Shown here: positions 35,156-43,272 of the stretch, in pieces
Numbering within the stretch: position 1 is the stretch's first letter
How the letters are laid out: every line of letters begins with the position of its first letter
DNA from: Dyella caseinilytica
GTDB taxonomy: Bacteria; Pseudomonadota; Gammaproteobacteria; Xanthomonadales; Rhodanobacteraceae
DNA length: 64,000 nt
NCBI RefSeq assembly: GCF_016865235.1
Contig: NZ_CP064030.1
Location: forward strand, 3,348,001 to 3,412,000
Direction of reading: 5' to 3'
Program-made: the position numbers and the translations under genes
The notes under the pieces: model-generated
What the model saw: only the letters and a program-made list of their open reading frames with translations
Told to the model about the DNA's origin: nothing
Databases searched by the model: none

Positions 35156-36151
35156 TCAGTGGAGCCAGCGCAGGCTGACATCAGCGCCATCATGCGAACT
35201 GCCCTGCATCAGACGTCCGCCGGCGGTGAGATTGGCTGCCAGTCCGTCGAGCGGCATGCCTGCTTTCACCGAAAGCAATACGCCATCGTCCTGGCCACCC
35301 AGCGTGCTGACCTTCTGCACCGAAGGATCGGCGCGCAAGGTCGCCAGCAGATTGGCGTAATCCATCGCCGAATGAAGACCGCCGACCCATAGCTTGCCTT
35401 CGACGGTGGTCGCGCCGATCACATTGAGCGCCTGGCTCAGGCGATCGGTAGCGCTCTTGCCAGCATCGGCAAAAAGGCTGTCTTCACTACTGCTGCCCTG
35501 GGCGTTCCAGTGCTGCGATTGGCCGCCGCTGATCAACGACCAGTCGGCGCCATTGGCATGCAACTCGCCGACCAGCACCAAGCCGGTCTGATAGAGCCGA
35601 GAGATGGCGGACAAGGCGGCGGGGTCGGCCGCCTCCAGCTTGCCCAAATCGGGCAACTGCGACGGATCGGCATAGCTGACCTGATAACCGCTTTTGCTCA
35701 CCGCATCAGCAAGCGCTTTTAGGTCGTCCTTGCTCAGCAGATTGCCATCCGTCCCTTTGACTATGAGCAACAGTGGCGGCTTCACGCCGGCCGTGGTCGC
35801 GCCCATCTGGGTGATCAGGCGCTGCACGGCACCTTGGTCGAAGGTGACCAACAAGGTGAGGCTGGGTGGATTGCCCTGGCCGCGCTGGTACTGGAACTGC
35901 TTCACGATACCGCCGGCATTTTGCATGGCATCGGCATAGCCGGCCTTGCTGCTCAGGTCCTGACCGCCGGACACCCGCGCCAGCACCTGCCCCAGCGCGG
36001 TGGCGAAAGCCTGACTGCGCTGGGCGTCGCTGACATCGGTGACGGGCACCACCACTGAATAGGGCGACGCGGTCTGGCTAAGCGCCATCCGAGGCATGCC
36101 CGCGACAAGACCAAGCAGCAAGGTGACGATCAGCAGACGTGAAAAGCGCAT
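35156..36151 (-). CDS. DUF2066 domain-containing exported protein
   Basis: 331 residues with a signal peptide (RLLIVTLLLGLVAGMPRMALSQ, cleavage near residue 25). The mature protein matches DUF2066: YSVVVPVTDVSDAQRSQAFATALGQVLARVSGGQDL, then LLVTFDQGAVQRLITQMG, and KPPLLLIVKGTDGNLLSKDDLKALADAVSKSGYQVSYAD. Function unknown; it heads the DUF2066/phosphatidyltransferase unit and is divergent from purM, an arrangement conserved in Xanthomonadales. Confidence 0.9.
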   Translation of the reverse strand: MRFSRLLIVTLLLGLVAGMPRMALSQTASPYSVVVPVTDVSDAQRSQAFATALGQVLARVSGGQDLSSKAGYADAMQNAGGIVKQFQYQRGQGNPPSLTLLVTFDQGAVQRLITQMGATTAGVKPPLLLIVKGTDGNLLSKDDLKALADAVSKSGYQVSYADPSQLPDLGKLEAADPAALSAISRLYQTGLVLVGELHANGADWSLISGGQSQHWNAQGSSSEDSLFADAGKSATDRLSQALNVIGATTVEGKLWVGGLHSAMDYANLLATLRADPSVQKVSTLGGQDDGVLLSVKAGMPLDGLAANLTAGGRLMQGSSHDGADVSLRWLH

Positions 36152-36247
36152 GGACGGACCGGCTTCGGGGCGGGGATTTGACGGAAAGTCTGCCCAATCC
36201 GACGCTTAACGTCTATCATTAGAAGCTTTCGGAAAACCGAGTCCGCC

Positions 36248-37276
36248 ATGTCAGACGCCCTCACCTACCGCGCCGCCGGCGTGGATATCGATGCCGGCAA
36301 TGCCGTGGTCGAACGCATCAAGCCGCTGGTCAAGCGCACCTTTCGCCCTGAAGTCATGGGTGGTCTGGGCGGTTTCGGCGGTCTGTTCAATCTCGGTACG
36401 CGCTACAAGGAGCCGGTGCTGGTTTCCGGCACCGACGGCGTCGGCACCAAGCTCAAGCTTGCCCAACAGCTGGGCCGTCACGACACCATCGGCATCGACC
36501 TGGTGGGCATGTGCGTGAACGATGTGCTGGTGCAAGGGGCCGAGCCACTGTTCTTCCTCGACTACTTCGCCACCGGCAAGCTGGACGTGGACACCACCGT
36601 CGCAGTGGTCGGCGGCATCGCCAAGGGCTGTGAGCTGGCCGGCTGCGCGCTGATCGGCGGCGAAACGGCGGAAATGCCCGACATGTACCCGCCGGGCGAA
36701 TACGATCTGGCTGGTTTCACGGTCGGCGCAGTGGAAAAGGCCGAATTGCTGAGCGGCAACGACATCGTTGCCGGCGATGTGATCCTCGGCGTGGCGTCGT
36801 CCGGCCCGCATTCCAACGGCTATTCGCTGGTTCGCAAGATCGTCGAACGCGCCGGCAGCCCGCTCGACCTGGATATCGGCGGCGTCACGTTGGCCGATGC
36901 GCTGATGGCGCCGACCACCATCTACGTCAAGCCAATGCTGGAACTGCTCAAGTCAGTGCCCGTGCACGGCATGGCGCACATCACCGGCGGCGGCTTGAAG
37001 GAAAACATCATCCGTGTCGTGCCTGATGGGTTGGGCCTGAAGATCGACGCCGCGGCCGTCGTGCTGCCACCAGTGTTCGACTGGCTGATGCGTGAAGGCA
37101 AAGTGGCTCGCGAGGAAATGTGGCGCACCTTCAACTGCGGCGTGGGCTTTACCGTGTTGCTGCCGCGTGATGCCGTTGCCGCCGCGTCCGCCCTGCTTGC
37201 AAAGCATGGATTGGCCAGCTCGGTGATCGGCGAAGTTGTGCCGGCACAAGGCGACGACCGCGTACACATTGCCTGA
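36248..37276 (+). CDS. purM: phosphoribosylformylglycinamidine cyclo-ligase
   Basis: 342 residues, typical AIR synthetase. Begins LTYRAAGVDIDAGNAVVERIKPLVKRT and contains GTDGVGTKLKLA, DLVGMCVNDVLVQGAEPLFFLDYFATGKL, LIGGETAEMPDMY and HITGGGLKENIIRV. It converts FGAM to AIR with ATP in purine synthesis. The 96-base gap to the divergent DUF2066 gene should hold both promoters. Followed by purN 75 bases downstream. Confidence 0.97.
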   Translation: MSDALTYRAAGVDIDAGNAVVERIKPLVKRTFRPEVMGGLGGFGGLFNLGTRYKEPVLVSGTDGVGTKLKLAQQLGRHDTIGIDLVGMCVNDVLVQGAEPLFFLDYFATGKLDVDTTVAVVGGIAKGCELAGCALIGGETAEMPDMYPPGEYDLAGFTVGAVEKAELLSGNDIVAGDVILGVASSGPHSNGYSLVRKIVERAGSPLDLDIGGVTLADALMAPTTIYVKPMLELLKSVPVHGMAHITGGGLKENIIRVVPDGLGLKIDAAAVVLPPVFDWLMREGKVAREEMWRTFNCGVGFTVLLPRDAVAAASALLAKHGLASSVIGEVVPAQGDDRVHIA

Positions 37277-37351
37277 GCAATGCTCTTGAGCCATGTAGGG
37301 AGGGGTGAGCGCAACGCGTCCCTCCTTGCAGCCTGATACGTTCTCAAACAC

Positions 37352-38014
37352 ATGCCATCACCGCTTCGTATCGCCGTCCTCGCCTCCGGACGCGGCAGCA
37401 ACTTTGCCGCGCTGCTGGCGGCGCGCGACCGCGGCGAGCTGGCCGTGGACTTCGTGCTGGTTGCCAGCGACAAGTCTGACGCCGGTGCATTGCAGCTCGC
37501 GCAGATGGCTGGCGTCCCGACCTGTGTGCTTGAGCCGCAAGGCTATGCCGAAAGGCGCGACTACGACCTCGCCCTGTTCGAGCGCATCGCGGCAAGCAAA
37601 CCCGATCTTCTGGTGCTCGCCGGCTTCATGCGCATCATCGACGGCGACGCACTGAAGCCGTGGGTGGGCCGCATGATCAATATTCATCCCTCGCTGCTAC
37701 CCAAGTACCGTGGACTGCATACTCATCGTCGCGCCATCAAGGCGGGCGACACGGAACATGGCGCCAGCGTGCATTTCGTCACTGCGGAGTTGGATGGCGG
37801 CCCGGTGATCGCGCAGACCATCCTGTCCATCGAAGCCGGCGATGACGAACATTCGCTGGCTTCTCGCCTGCTTCCTCTTGAACACCAGCTGCTGCCCGCT
37901 ACCGTCGCCGTGATTGCCGAAGACCGGTTGGCGTTGGGAGAACATGGCATCACCTTCGACGGCGAATCGCTCCGCAAACCTTTGCGGATGCAGGATGGAA
38001 AACTCGTTCGCTAG
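37352..38014 (+). CDS. purN: phosphoribosylglycinamide formyltransferase
   Basis: 220 residues of the 10-formyl-THF-dependent GAR transformylase. Catalytic residues N110, H112 and D148 occur in MINIHPSLLPKYRGLHTH and ELDGGPVIAQ. The substrate loop ASGRGSNFAALL is at residues 11-22. The C-terminal extension of about 20 residues relative to E. coli PurN is common in Xanthomonadales. Acts directly before PurM's reaction in the pathway (GAR to FGAR, then FGAM to AIR). Confidence 0.96.
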   Translation: MPSPLRIAVLASGRGSNFAALLAARDRGELAVDFVLVASDKSDAGALQLAQMAGVPTCVLEPQGYAERRDYDLALFERIAASKPDLLVLAGFMRIIDGDALKPWVGRMINIHPSLLPKYRGLHTHRRAIKAGDTEHGASVHFVTAELDGGPVIAQTILSIEAGDDEHSLASRLLPLEHQLLPATVAVIAEDRLALGEHGITFDGESLRKPLRMQDGKLVR

Positions 38015-38058
38015 GATTTCAACGAGGCGTTCAGGATCGATGCGTAAACTGCCGATCC

Positions 38059-38766
38059 ATGCGCACACTCAAACTCCCCTCTGCTCTCCTCGCCGGCCTT
38101 TCGCTGGCTTTGTCCTCGACTGCCGTGCTCGCCACGCCGCCAACGCCGTTTACGGCGACCTATCAGGTGTCGCAGGCTGGCGAATCCATGGGCCAGGCGA
38201 CTATCACGCTCAAATCCCTGGGCAACGGCGTGTACGAATACAGCAACCAGACGCAAGGCACCTCGGGACTGGCTGCTGCGCTAGGCGCCAACTCCAGCGA
38301 CGTCTCGCGTTTTCGCTGGAACAACGACGCGCCTGAAACCGTGACTTATAAATCCAAGGTCAACGCGTTCAAGGTCAAGCAACGCGCGATGCAGGTGAAC
38401 TGGACCACCAAGCAAGTCAGCGTGGATGACGGCAAAGGCCCTTCCACCTATGCCGCGCAACCCGGCTTGATTGACCGCAATGTTCTCTCGCTCGCCATTG
38501 GCCTGGCACTGAGTAAAGGCAGCCAGAGCATGACCTTTCCGGTTGGCGTAAAGCAGCAAGTGGAGCAACAACAATTCAAGGTACAAGGTACCGAGGCCGT
38601 GCAGGTGCCAGCCGGCAGTTTCCACGCTGAACGCGTTGCACGTACCGATTCGGACAAGCACTTTGAAGCGTGGTATGTGCCCAAGCAATTCGCGGTGCCG
38701 GTGAAGCTGGCGCAGAGCGATGGCGGCGACCTGACTTTTCAGTTGATCCATTACAGCTCGCCATAA
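38059..38766 (+). CDS. DUF3108 domain-containing periplasmic protein
   Basis: 235 residues with a signal peptide (cleavage near VLATPP, residue 25). The mature part fits DUF3108: FTATYQVSQAGESMGQATITL, YEYSNQTQGTSGLAAALGANSSDVSRF, and a closing FHAERVARTDSDKHFEAWYVPKQFAVPVKLAQSDGGDLTFQLIHY. Function not established. Follows purN by 44 bases and ends two bases before a strong terminator. Confidence 0.9.
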   Translation: MRTLKLPSALLAGLSLALSSTAVLATPPTPFTATYQVSQAGESMGQATITLKSLGNGVYEYSNQTQGTSGLAAALGANSSDVSRFRWNNDAPETVTYKSKVNAFKVKQRAMQVNWTTKQVSVDDGKGPSTYAAQPGLIDRNVLSLAIGLALSKGSQSMTFPVGVKQQVEQQQFKVQGTEAVQVPAGSFHAERVARTDSDKHFEAWYVPKQFAVPVKLAQSDGGDLTFQLIHYSSP

Positions 38767-38768
38767 TC

Positions 38769-38797
38769 AAAAAGGCCGCTGCAGCGGCCTTTTTTTG
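38769..38797 (+). terminator. Rho-independent terminator after the DUF3108 gene
   Basis: AAAAAGGCCGCTGCAGCGGCCTTTTTTT: a self-complementary GGCCGCTGCAGCGGCC stem followed by seven T. The A-run on the 5' side means it could also work in the opposite direction. It closes the purM-purN-DUF3108 unit. Confidence 0.92.
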
Positions 38798-38823
38798 CTC
38801 CCCCTTTTTACAAACCCCAATCT

Positions 38824-38958
38824 CTCCTCACCGTCATCCCGGCGAAGGCCGGGATCCAGTTTGAATACGCTGTGCGAAGCACACAAAACCTTTTATGTCG
38901 TGTGCTTCGCACGACATGTTTTGATTGGATCCCGGCCTTCGCCGGGATGAGGGTGAGG
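38824..38958. repeat. paired REP / MITE-like inverted-repeat element
   Basis: A 135-bp element. Its outer arms (38824-38857 and 38925-38958) are inverted copies of about 34 bp with one or two mismatches, each itself a small palindrome (CATCCCGGCGAAGGCCGGGATCC). Inside, GTGCGAAGCACAC (38870-38882) pairs with GTGTGCTTCGCAC (38900-38912). The whole can fold into one long imperfect hairpin. It lies between the terminators of DUF3108 and murA, a typical site for BIME/REP-pair elements. No transposase is encoded in it. Confidence 0.85.
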
Positions 38959-39002
38959 TAACATCCAACTTTCTGGAATGCCTGCAGGCTTTCTCGCAAA
39001 TA

Positions 39003-39034
39003 AAAAAGCACTGCGCGATTGCGCAGTGCTTTTT
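39003..39034 (-). terminator. bidirectional intrinsic terminator of murA
   Basis: AAAAAGCACTGCGC and GCGCAGTGCTTTTT enclose a GATT loop, 21 bases past the murA stop (murA is on the minus strand). Poly-A on one side and poly-T on the other allow termination in both directions. It faces the REP-pair element and the DUF3108 terminator. Confidence 0.9.
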
Positions 39035-39054
39035 CTCATTTCGGGCAACGCTCG

Positions 39055-40314
39055 TCAGGTCGGCAGTCGACGAATCTTCGCGCCAAGCGTACCGAGCTTT
39101 TCTTCAATGTTCTCGTAGCCGCGATCGATGTGATACACGCGATCGACCGTCGTATCGCCTTCAGCCACCAGACCCGCTAACACCAGGCATGCCGAAGCAC
39201 GCAGGTCGGTCGCCATGATCGGCGCACCGCTCATCTTGCTCACGCCCTGGATGATGGCGGTGTTGCCTTCCAGGCGAATGTCCGCTCCAAGACGCTGCAA
39301 TTCATGCGCATGCATGAAGCGGTTTTCAAACACCGTCTCGGTGATGATGCCAACGCCTTCGGCCACGCAATTGAGCGCGGTGAATTGCGCCTGCATGTCG
39401 GTGGGGAATGCGGGATACGGCGCGGTGGTGATGTTCACGGCCTTTGGGCGACGGCCCTGCATATCCAACTCGATCCAATCCGGACCGGTGGAGATGTGCG
39501 CACCGGCCTCTTCCAGCTTGGCCAGCACCGAATCCAGCGTATTAGCGCGAGCGTTGCGGGCGCGCACCTTGCCGCCGGTCATCGCCGCGCCGACCAGGAA
39601 GGTGCCCGTTTCGATGCGATCAGGCAGCACTTCGTACGTAGCGCCATGCAGACGTTCCACACCATGGATCACCATGGTGGACGTGCCCGCGCCTTCGATC
39701 TGTGCGCCCATCGCGTTGAGGCAGTTGGCCAGGTCGACCACTTCCGGTTCCTGCGCGGCGTTGTCGATGATGCTGGTGCCGGAAGCAAGGACCGCAGCCA
39801 TCATCACGTTCTCGGTACCGGTTACGGTGACCATGTCCATGATGATGCGCGCGCCCTTCAGACGCTTGGCCCGCGCCCTGATGTAGCCGTTTTCCACTTC
39901 GATATCCGCGCCGAGCGCCTGCAGGCCGCGGATGTGCTGGTCTACTGGACGCGAACCGATCTGGCAGCCGCCGGGCAGCGAGACTTCGGCTTGGCCGAAG
40001 CGCGCCACCAATGGACCCAGCACCAGGATCGATGCACGCATGGTTTTCACCAGCTCGTACGGCGCGAAATAGCGATCGGTGGAGCGTGGGTCGACCTGGA
40101 TCTTCATGCGATCGTCCAGCACCAGTTGCACGCCCATTTGGCCGAGCAGCTCCATGGTGGTGGTGACGTCGTGCAGGTGCGGGACGTTGCTGATAGTGAC
40201 CGGCTCGTCGGCCAGCAGGCAGGACGCGAGAATCGGCAGCACGGCGTTCTTGGCGCCGGAGATACCAACCTCGCCACGTAGCGGCTCACCGCCGCTGATC
40301 AGGATTTTGGCCAT
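39055..40314 (-). CDS. murA: UDP-N-acetylglucosamine 1-carboxyvinyltransferase
   Basis: 419 residues, the standard MurA length. K22 and N23 in ISGAKNAVLPILAS and the PEP/fosfomycin-reactive C117 in LPGGCQIGSRP are present, as is the catalytic region FPTDMQAQFTALNCVAEG near residue 305. It carries out the first committed step of peptidoglycan synthesis. Having Cys rather than Asp at 117 predicts intrinsic fosfomycin sensitivity of the enzyme. It follows ibaG on the minus strand, but a 266-bp repeat element separates the two. Confidence 0.97.
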   Translation of the reverse strand: MAKILISGGEPLRGEVGISGAKNAVLPILASCLLADEPVTISNVPHLHDVTTTMELLGQMGVQLVLDDRMKIQVDPRSTDRYFAPYELVKTMRASILVLGPLVARFGQAEVSLPGGCQIGSRPVDQHIRGLQALGADIEVENGYIRARAKRLKGARIIMDMVTVTGTENVMMAAVLASGTSIIDNAAQEPEVVDLANCLNAMGAQIEGAGTSTMVIHGVERLHGATYEVLPDRIETGTFLVGAAMTGGKVRARNARANTLDSVLAKLEEAGAHISTGPDWIELDMQGRRPKAVNITTAPYPAFPTDMQAQFTALNCVAEGVGIITETVFENRFMHAHELQRLGADIRLEGNTAIIQGVSKMSGAPIMATDLRASACLVLAGLVAEGDTTVDRVYHIDRGYENIEEKLGTLGAKIRRLPT

Positions 40315-40326
40315 CGGGAATCCTTA

Positions 40327-40592
40327 GAGCCTGTTTAGGGTCTCGGCGTAGCCCGCGTTGTCACGGTGCGTCCGCCAAGTGGTAGTGCGCGGCGCAGCGC
40401 TTGCCTGGCTGGCAAGCCAAGCTGCGCGCTGCCGCATGGTGGACGCACCGTGGCAACCCGAAGGGCCAGGTTTGTTTGCCCGTCGGGCTGCGTCCTCACT
40501 CAGTTGTGTATCGACATACACGCCTTCGTTCCTCCTTGCCCGTCAGGCAAACAAATCCCGGCGCGGGCCACGCCAAGACCTTAAACAGGCTC
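40327..40592. repeat. 266-bp nested inverted-repeat element (MITE-like)
   Basis: Terminal inverted repeats begin GAGCCTGTTTA (40327-40337) and end TAAACAGGCTC (40582-40592); similarity extends about 30 bp inward (GGTCTYGGCGTRGCCCGCG). Nested within are CACGGTGCGTCC / GGACGCACCGTG (40362-40373, 40441-40452) and TTTGTTTGCC / GGCAAACAAA (40471-40480, 40546-40555). It fills nearly the whole 314-base gap between murA and ibaG. Open frames that cross it have no protein-like sequence and are by-products of the repeats. Confidence 0.8.
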
Positions 40593-40628
40593 GTAAATAC
40601 AAAACCCGGAAGGCTGCTGCAGCGGGCG

Positions 40629-40868
40629 TCAACGGCGCGCAGCGGCTTCTTCCGGGGTAAGGGTCTTGAGTGCGAGCGCATGAATCGCGCCCCCCATCAG
40701 ATCTCCCAGCGTGGCGTAGACCAGCCGGTGCCGTGCCAGAGGCAGCTTGCCCGCGAACTGCGTGGCAACCACCTCAGCCTCGAAATGCACGCCGTCGTCC
40801 CCTTGCACGTTGGCTTGTGCGCCGGGCAGACCCGTTTCAATCATTGCCTGGATGCGGGCTGCGTCCAT
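40629..40868 (-). CDS. ibaG: BolA/IbaG family protein
   Basis: 79 residues. The BolA-like signature is visible in VQGDDGVHFEAEVVATQFAGKLPLARHRLVYATLGDLMGGAIHALALKTLTPEE, including the conserved His of the RHRLVY segment. The ibaG-murA order is conserved in gammaproteobacteria. BolA/IbaG proteins work with monothiol glutaredoxins in iron-sulfur cluster handling. The start at 40868 is divergent from kdsD (gap of 157 bases, no gene seen). Confidence 0.93.
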   Translation of the reverse strand: MDAARIQAMIETGLPGAQANVQGDDGVHFEAEVVATQFAGKLPLARHRLVYATLGDLMGGAIHALALKTLTPEEAAARR

Positions 40869-41025
40869 GAGTCTCTCAAATCACTGGGATCCTGAACGCC
40901 GGTCGCCGGATGTCAAAGGGCGAAGCTATGGCGTCAGGCATCAAGATAGAATGCGAATATGCCATGTTAATGGAAATCTTCTGTCGCAGAAACGACACAG
41001 ATGCTCCAGTTGCCACCGAGGACGC

Positions 41026-42036
41026 ATGAACGCCCCCATCGCCAAGCCCAAGTCCACCCGGGTGGATGCCGCCTCCATCATGCAAAGCGCGCGCACGGTC
41101 ATTGCTACCGAAGCCGCCGCCATCCGCGCCCTGGAGCCGCGCATCGACCAGAACTTCGTGGACGCCTGCCGCCTGATCCTGGGCTGCAAGGGCCGTCTGG
41201 TGGTCACCGGGATGGGCAAGTCCGGCCATGTGGGGCGCAAGATCGCCGCCACCCTCGCCTCCACCGGCACCCCGGCCTTCTTCGTCCATCCGGGTGAGGC
41301 CAGCCACGGCGACTTGGGGATGATCCTGCCCCAAGACGTGGTGCTGGCCCTGTCCAACTCAGGCGAGACCGACGAGATCCTGTTCATCCTGCCGGTGATC
41401 AAGCGCCAGGGCATTCCATTGATCTCCATTACCGGCAACCCGGATTCCTCGCTGGCTGGCCAGTCAGACGTGCACCTGGACGCAGGCATTTCCGCGGAGG
41501 CCTGTCCGCTGGGCCTGGCCCCGACGGCCAGCACCACCGCGGCCCTGGTGATGGGCGACGCGCTGGCCATCGCGCTTTTGGAGGCACGCGGGTTTACCTC
41601 TGAGGACTTCGCGCGTTCTCACCCAGCCGGAAGCCTGGGACGCCGCCTGCTGCTGCACATCAGTGATGTGATGCACACCGGCCCGGGCGTCCCCATGATC
41701 TCCCCCGACGCCAGCCTGACCAAAGCTTTGATGGAAATGACTCGCAAACACCTGGGCATGACTGCCGTGGTCGACGACGACCAGCGCTTGCTGGGCGTGT
41801 TCACCGACGGTGACTTGCGCCGCGCACTGGACGACGACGGTGTCGATCTGCGCAACGCCAAGGTCAGCGACCTGATGACACGTGGTCCCAAGGTCATCAG
41901 CGCCGACAAGCTGGCCATCGAAGCGGCGCAGCTGATGGAGAAATATCAGATCCACGCCTTGCTGGTGGTCGATCACGCGCAGCGCGTGGTTGGCGCACTG
42001 AACATTCACGATCTGCTGCGCGCACGCGTGGTCTGA
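41026..42036 (+). CDS. kdsD: arabinose-5-phosphate isomerase
   Basis: 336 residues from the ATG at 41026, preceded by GAGGA. An SIS domain (about residues 30-185: LVVTGMGKSGHVGRKIAATLASTGTPAFFVHPGEASHGDLGM, then LSNSGETDEIL) is followed by two CBS domains (about 205-335). It interconverts ribulose-5-phosphate and arabinose-5-phosphate, the first step towards Kdo for lipopolysaccharide. First gene of the kdsD-kdsC-lptC-lptA-lptB run. Open frame upstream of 41026 overlaps the opposite ibaG gene and was rejected. Confidence 0.96.
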   Translation: MNAPIAKPKSTRVDAASIMQSARTVIATEAAAIRALEPRIDQNFVDACRLILGCKGRLVVTGMGKSGHVGRKIAATLASTGTPAFFVHPGEASHGDLGMILPQDVVLALSNSGETDEILFILPVIKRQGIPLISITGNPDSSLAGQSDVHLDAGISAEACPLGLAPTASTTAALVMGDALAIALLEARGFTSEDFARSHPAGSLGRRLLLHISDVMHTGPGVPMISPDASLTKALMEMTRKHLGMTAVVDDDQRLLGVFTDGDLRRALDDDGVDLRNAKVSDLMTRGPKVISADKLAIEAAQLMEKYQIHALLVVDHAQRVVGALNIHDLLRARVV

Positions 42037-42052
42037 CGGATATCACAACAAC

Positions 42053-42595
42053 ATGGGCTATCTCGCCAATCTTCCTGCCGACCTGCTTGCCCGCGCCGCC
42101 AAGATCCGCCTGGCGGCGTTCGATGTGGACGGCACACTCACCGATGGCCGCCTGTGGTACAGCGAAAGCGGCCACGAGACCAAGGTTTTCCACGTGCACG
42201 ACGGCCTTGGCCTCAAGCGCCTGCAAGCGAACGGCATCCATGTCGCCATCATCAGCGCGCGCATCAGCCATCCGTTGGCACTGCGTGCGGAAGAACTGGA
42301 TATCGCGCACGTCTATCAGGGCCAGAACGATAAGCGCGAATGCCTGCGGCAGATTCTCGAAGCCTTGAATCTTCGGCCCGAAGAGGTCGCATTTGTGGGT
42401 GATGACCTGCCCGACCTGCCGGCCATGGCCAACTGCGGGCTCGCCGTGGCCGTTGCCAACGCGCATCCGTGGGTCGTCGAGCGGGCGCATTGGCAAACCC
42501 AGCTCGGCGGCGGCATGGGCGCGGTACGCGAAGTGTGCGACCTGATCCTGCACGCACAAGGTAAGACCGCGGCAGAACAGGAGCACTGGCGGTGA
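42053..42595 (+). CDS. kdsC: 3-deoxy-D-manno-octulosonate 8-phosphate phosphatase
   Basis: 180 residues, HAD superfamily subfamily C0 without a cap domain. Motif I is FDVDGTLTDG (residues 22-31, nucleophile Asp), motif II IISARIS and motif IV VAFVGDDLPDLPAM. It removes the phosphate from Kdo-8-phosphate and works as a tetramer. Starts 17 bases after kdsD; the stop overlaps the lptC start (GTGA). Confidence 0.95.
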   Translation: MGYLANLPADLLARAAKIRLAAFDVDGTLTDGRLWYSESGHETKVFHVHDGLGLKRLQANGIHVAIISARISHPLALRAEELDIAHVYQGQNDKRECLRQILEALNLRPEEVAFVGDDLPDLPAMANCGLAVAVANAHPWVVERAHWQTQLGGGMGAVREVCDLILHAQGKTAAEQEHWR

Positions 42596-43272
42596 ATCTT
42601 CGCCAATACCTGCGGGACAACCGTACTGCGGCCACTATCGTGCTGCTGGCCATTGCCGCGCCCGCCAGTTGGATGCTGCGCAGTTGGGTGGTGGGTGCAC
42701 CCGAAGCCAACGACTTCATAGGCCCACCAATTTCCGACTACGTGCTCTATACCTCCAAGGTGTGGAGCTACGACGTCACAGGCCTGCTCAACTTCACCAT
42801 GACCTCGCCGCGCATGGATCGTCGTGCCGGCGACGAGTCGATGTATATCAATGCCCCAGTGTTCGACATCAAATCGAAAAAGCCAGGGGTGCCGGACTGG
42901 AGCGGCAACGCACCATTCGGCTGGGTCAACAAGAGCGGTACGCTGATGCGGCTGGACGGCCCGATGTACATGCATCGGCCTGCCTTCGTACAAAGCCTCA
43001 CGGGAACATTGAGTCCCATGGCAACATTATGCACCTCCAATGTCACCGGCTGGCCGAAAGAGAACCGCATGCAAACCGCGGACCCGGCCACCATGACGCA
43101 GGGAGCCACCGTAATGAACGGCGTCGGCATGCGCGCCAGCCTCAACGATAACCATATGGAGTTGCTCAATGACGTGCACGGCGTGCTGTATTCAAGCCAG
43201 AACAATGCTACGGCTAAGTCTGTTGACTGTCGGTCTATTGTTGATGCAGCAAGCGCTCGCAAGGACGGATGA
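42592..43272 (+). CDS. lptC: LPS export ABC transporter periplasmic protein LptC
   Basis: 226 residues with a GTG start overlapping the kdsC stop. One N-terminal membrane anchor (TAATIVLLAIAAPASWML) is followed by a periplasmic beta-jellyroll domain with the LptC pattern YVLYTSKVWSYDVTGLLNFTMTSPRMDRR and later PVTLEV-like strands. It passes LPS from LptBFG to LptA. Its 3' end overlaps lptA by 68 bases in another frame, an unusually long overlap. Confidence 0.88.
   Translation: MNLRQYLRDNRTAATIVLLAIAAPASWMLRSWVVGAPEANDFIGPPISDYVLYTSKVWSYDVTGLLNFTMTSPRMDRRAGDESMYINAPVFDIKSKKPGVPDWSGNAPFGWVNKSGTLMRLDGPMYMHRPAFVQSLTGTLSPMATLCTSNVTGWPKENRMQTADPATMTQGATVMNGVGMRASLNDNHMELLNDVHGVLYSSQNNATAKSVDCRSIVDAASARKDG

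Noticed and set aside
36178..36219. Sigma-70 promoter for purM (TTGACG, TATCAT)
   Set aside because: The two elements are about 30 bases apart, so they do not form one promoter.
40358..40895. Several overlapping open frames between murA and kdsD
   Set aside because: They run through the 266-bp inverted-repeat element and the opposite ibaG gene. The sequence is not protein-like and no ribosome site is present.
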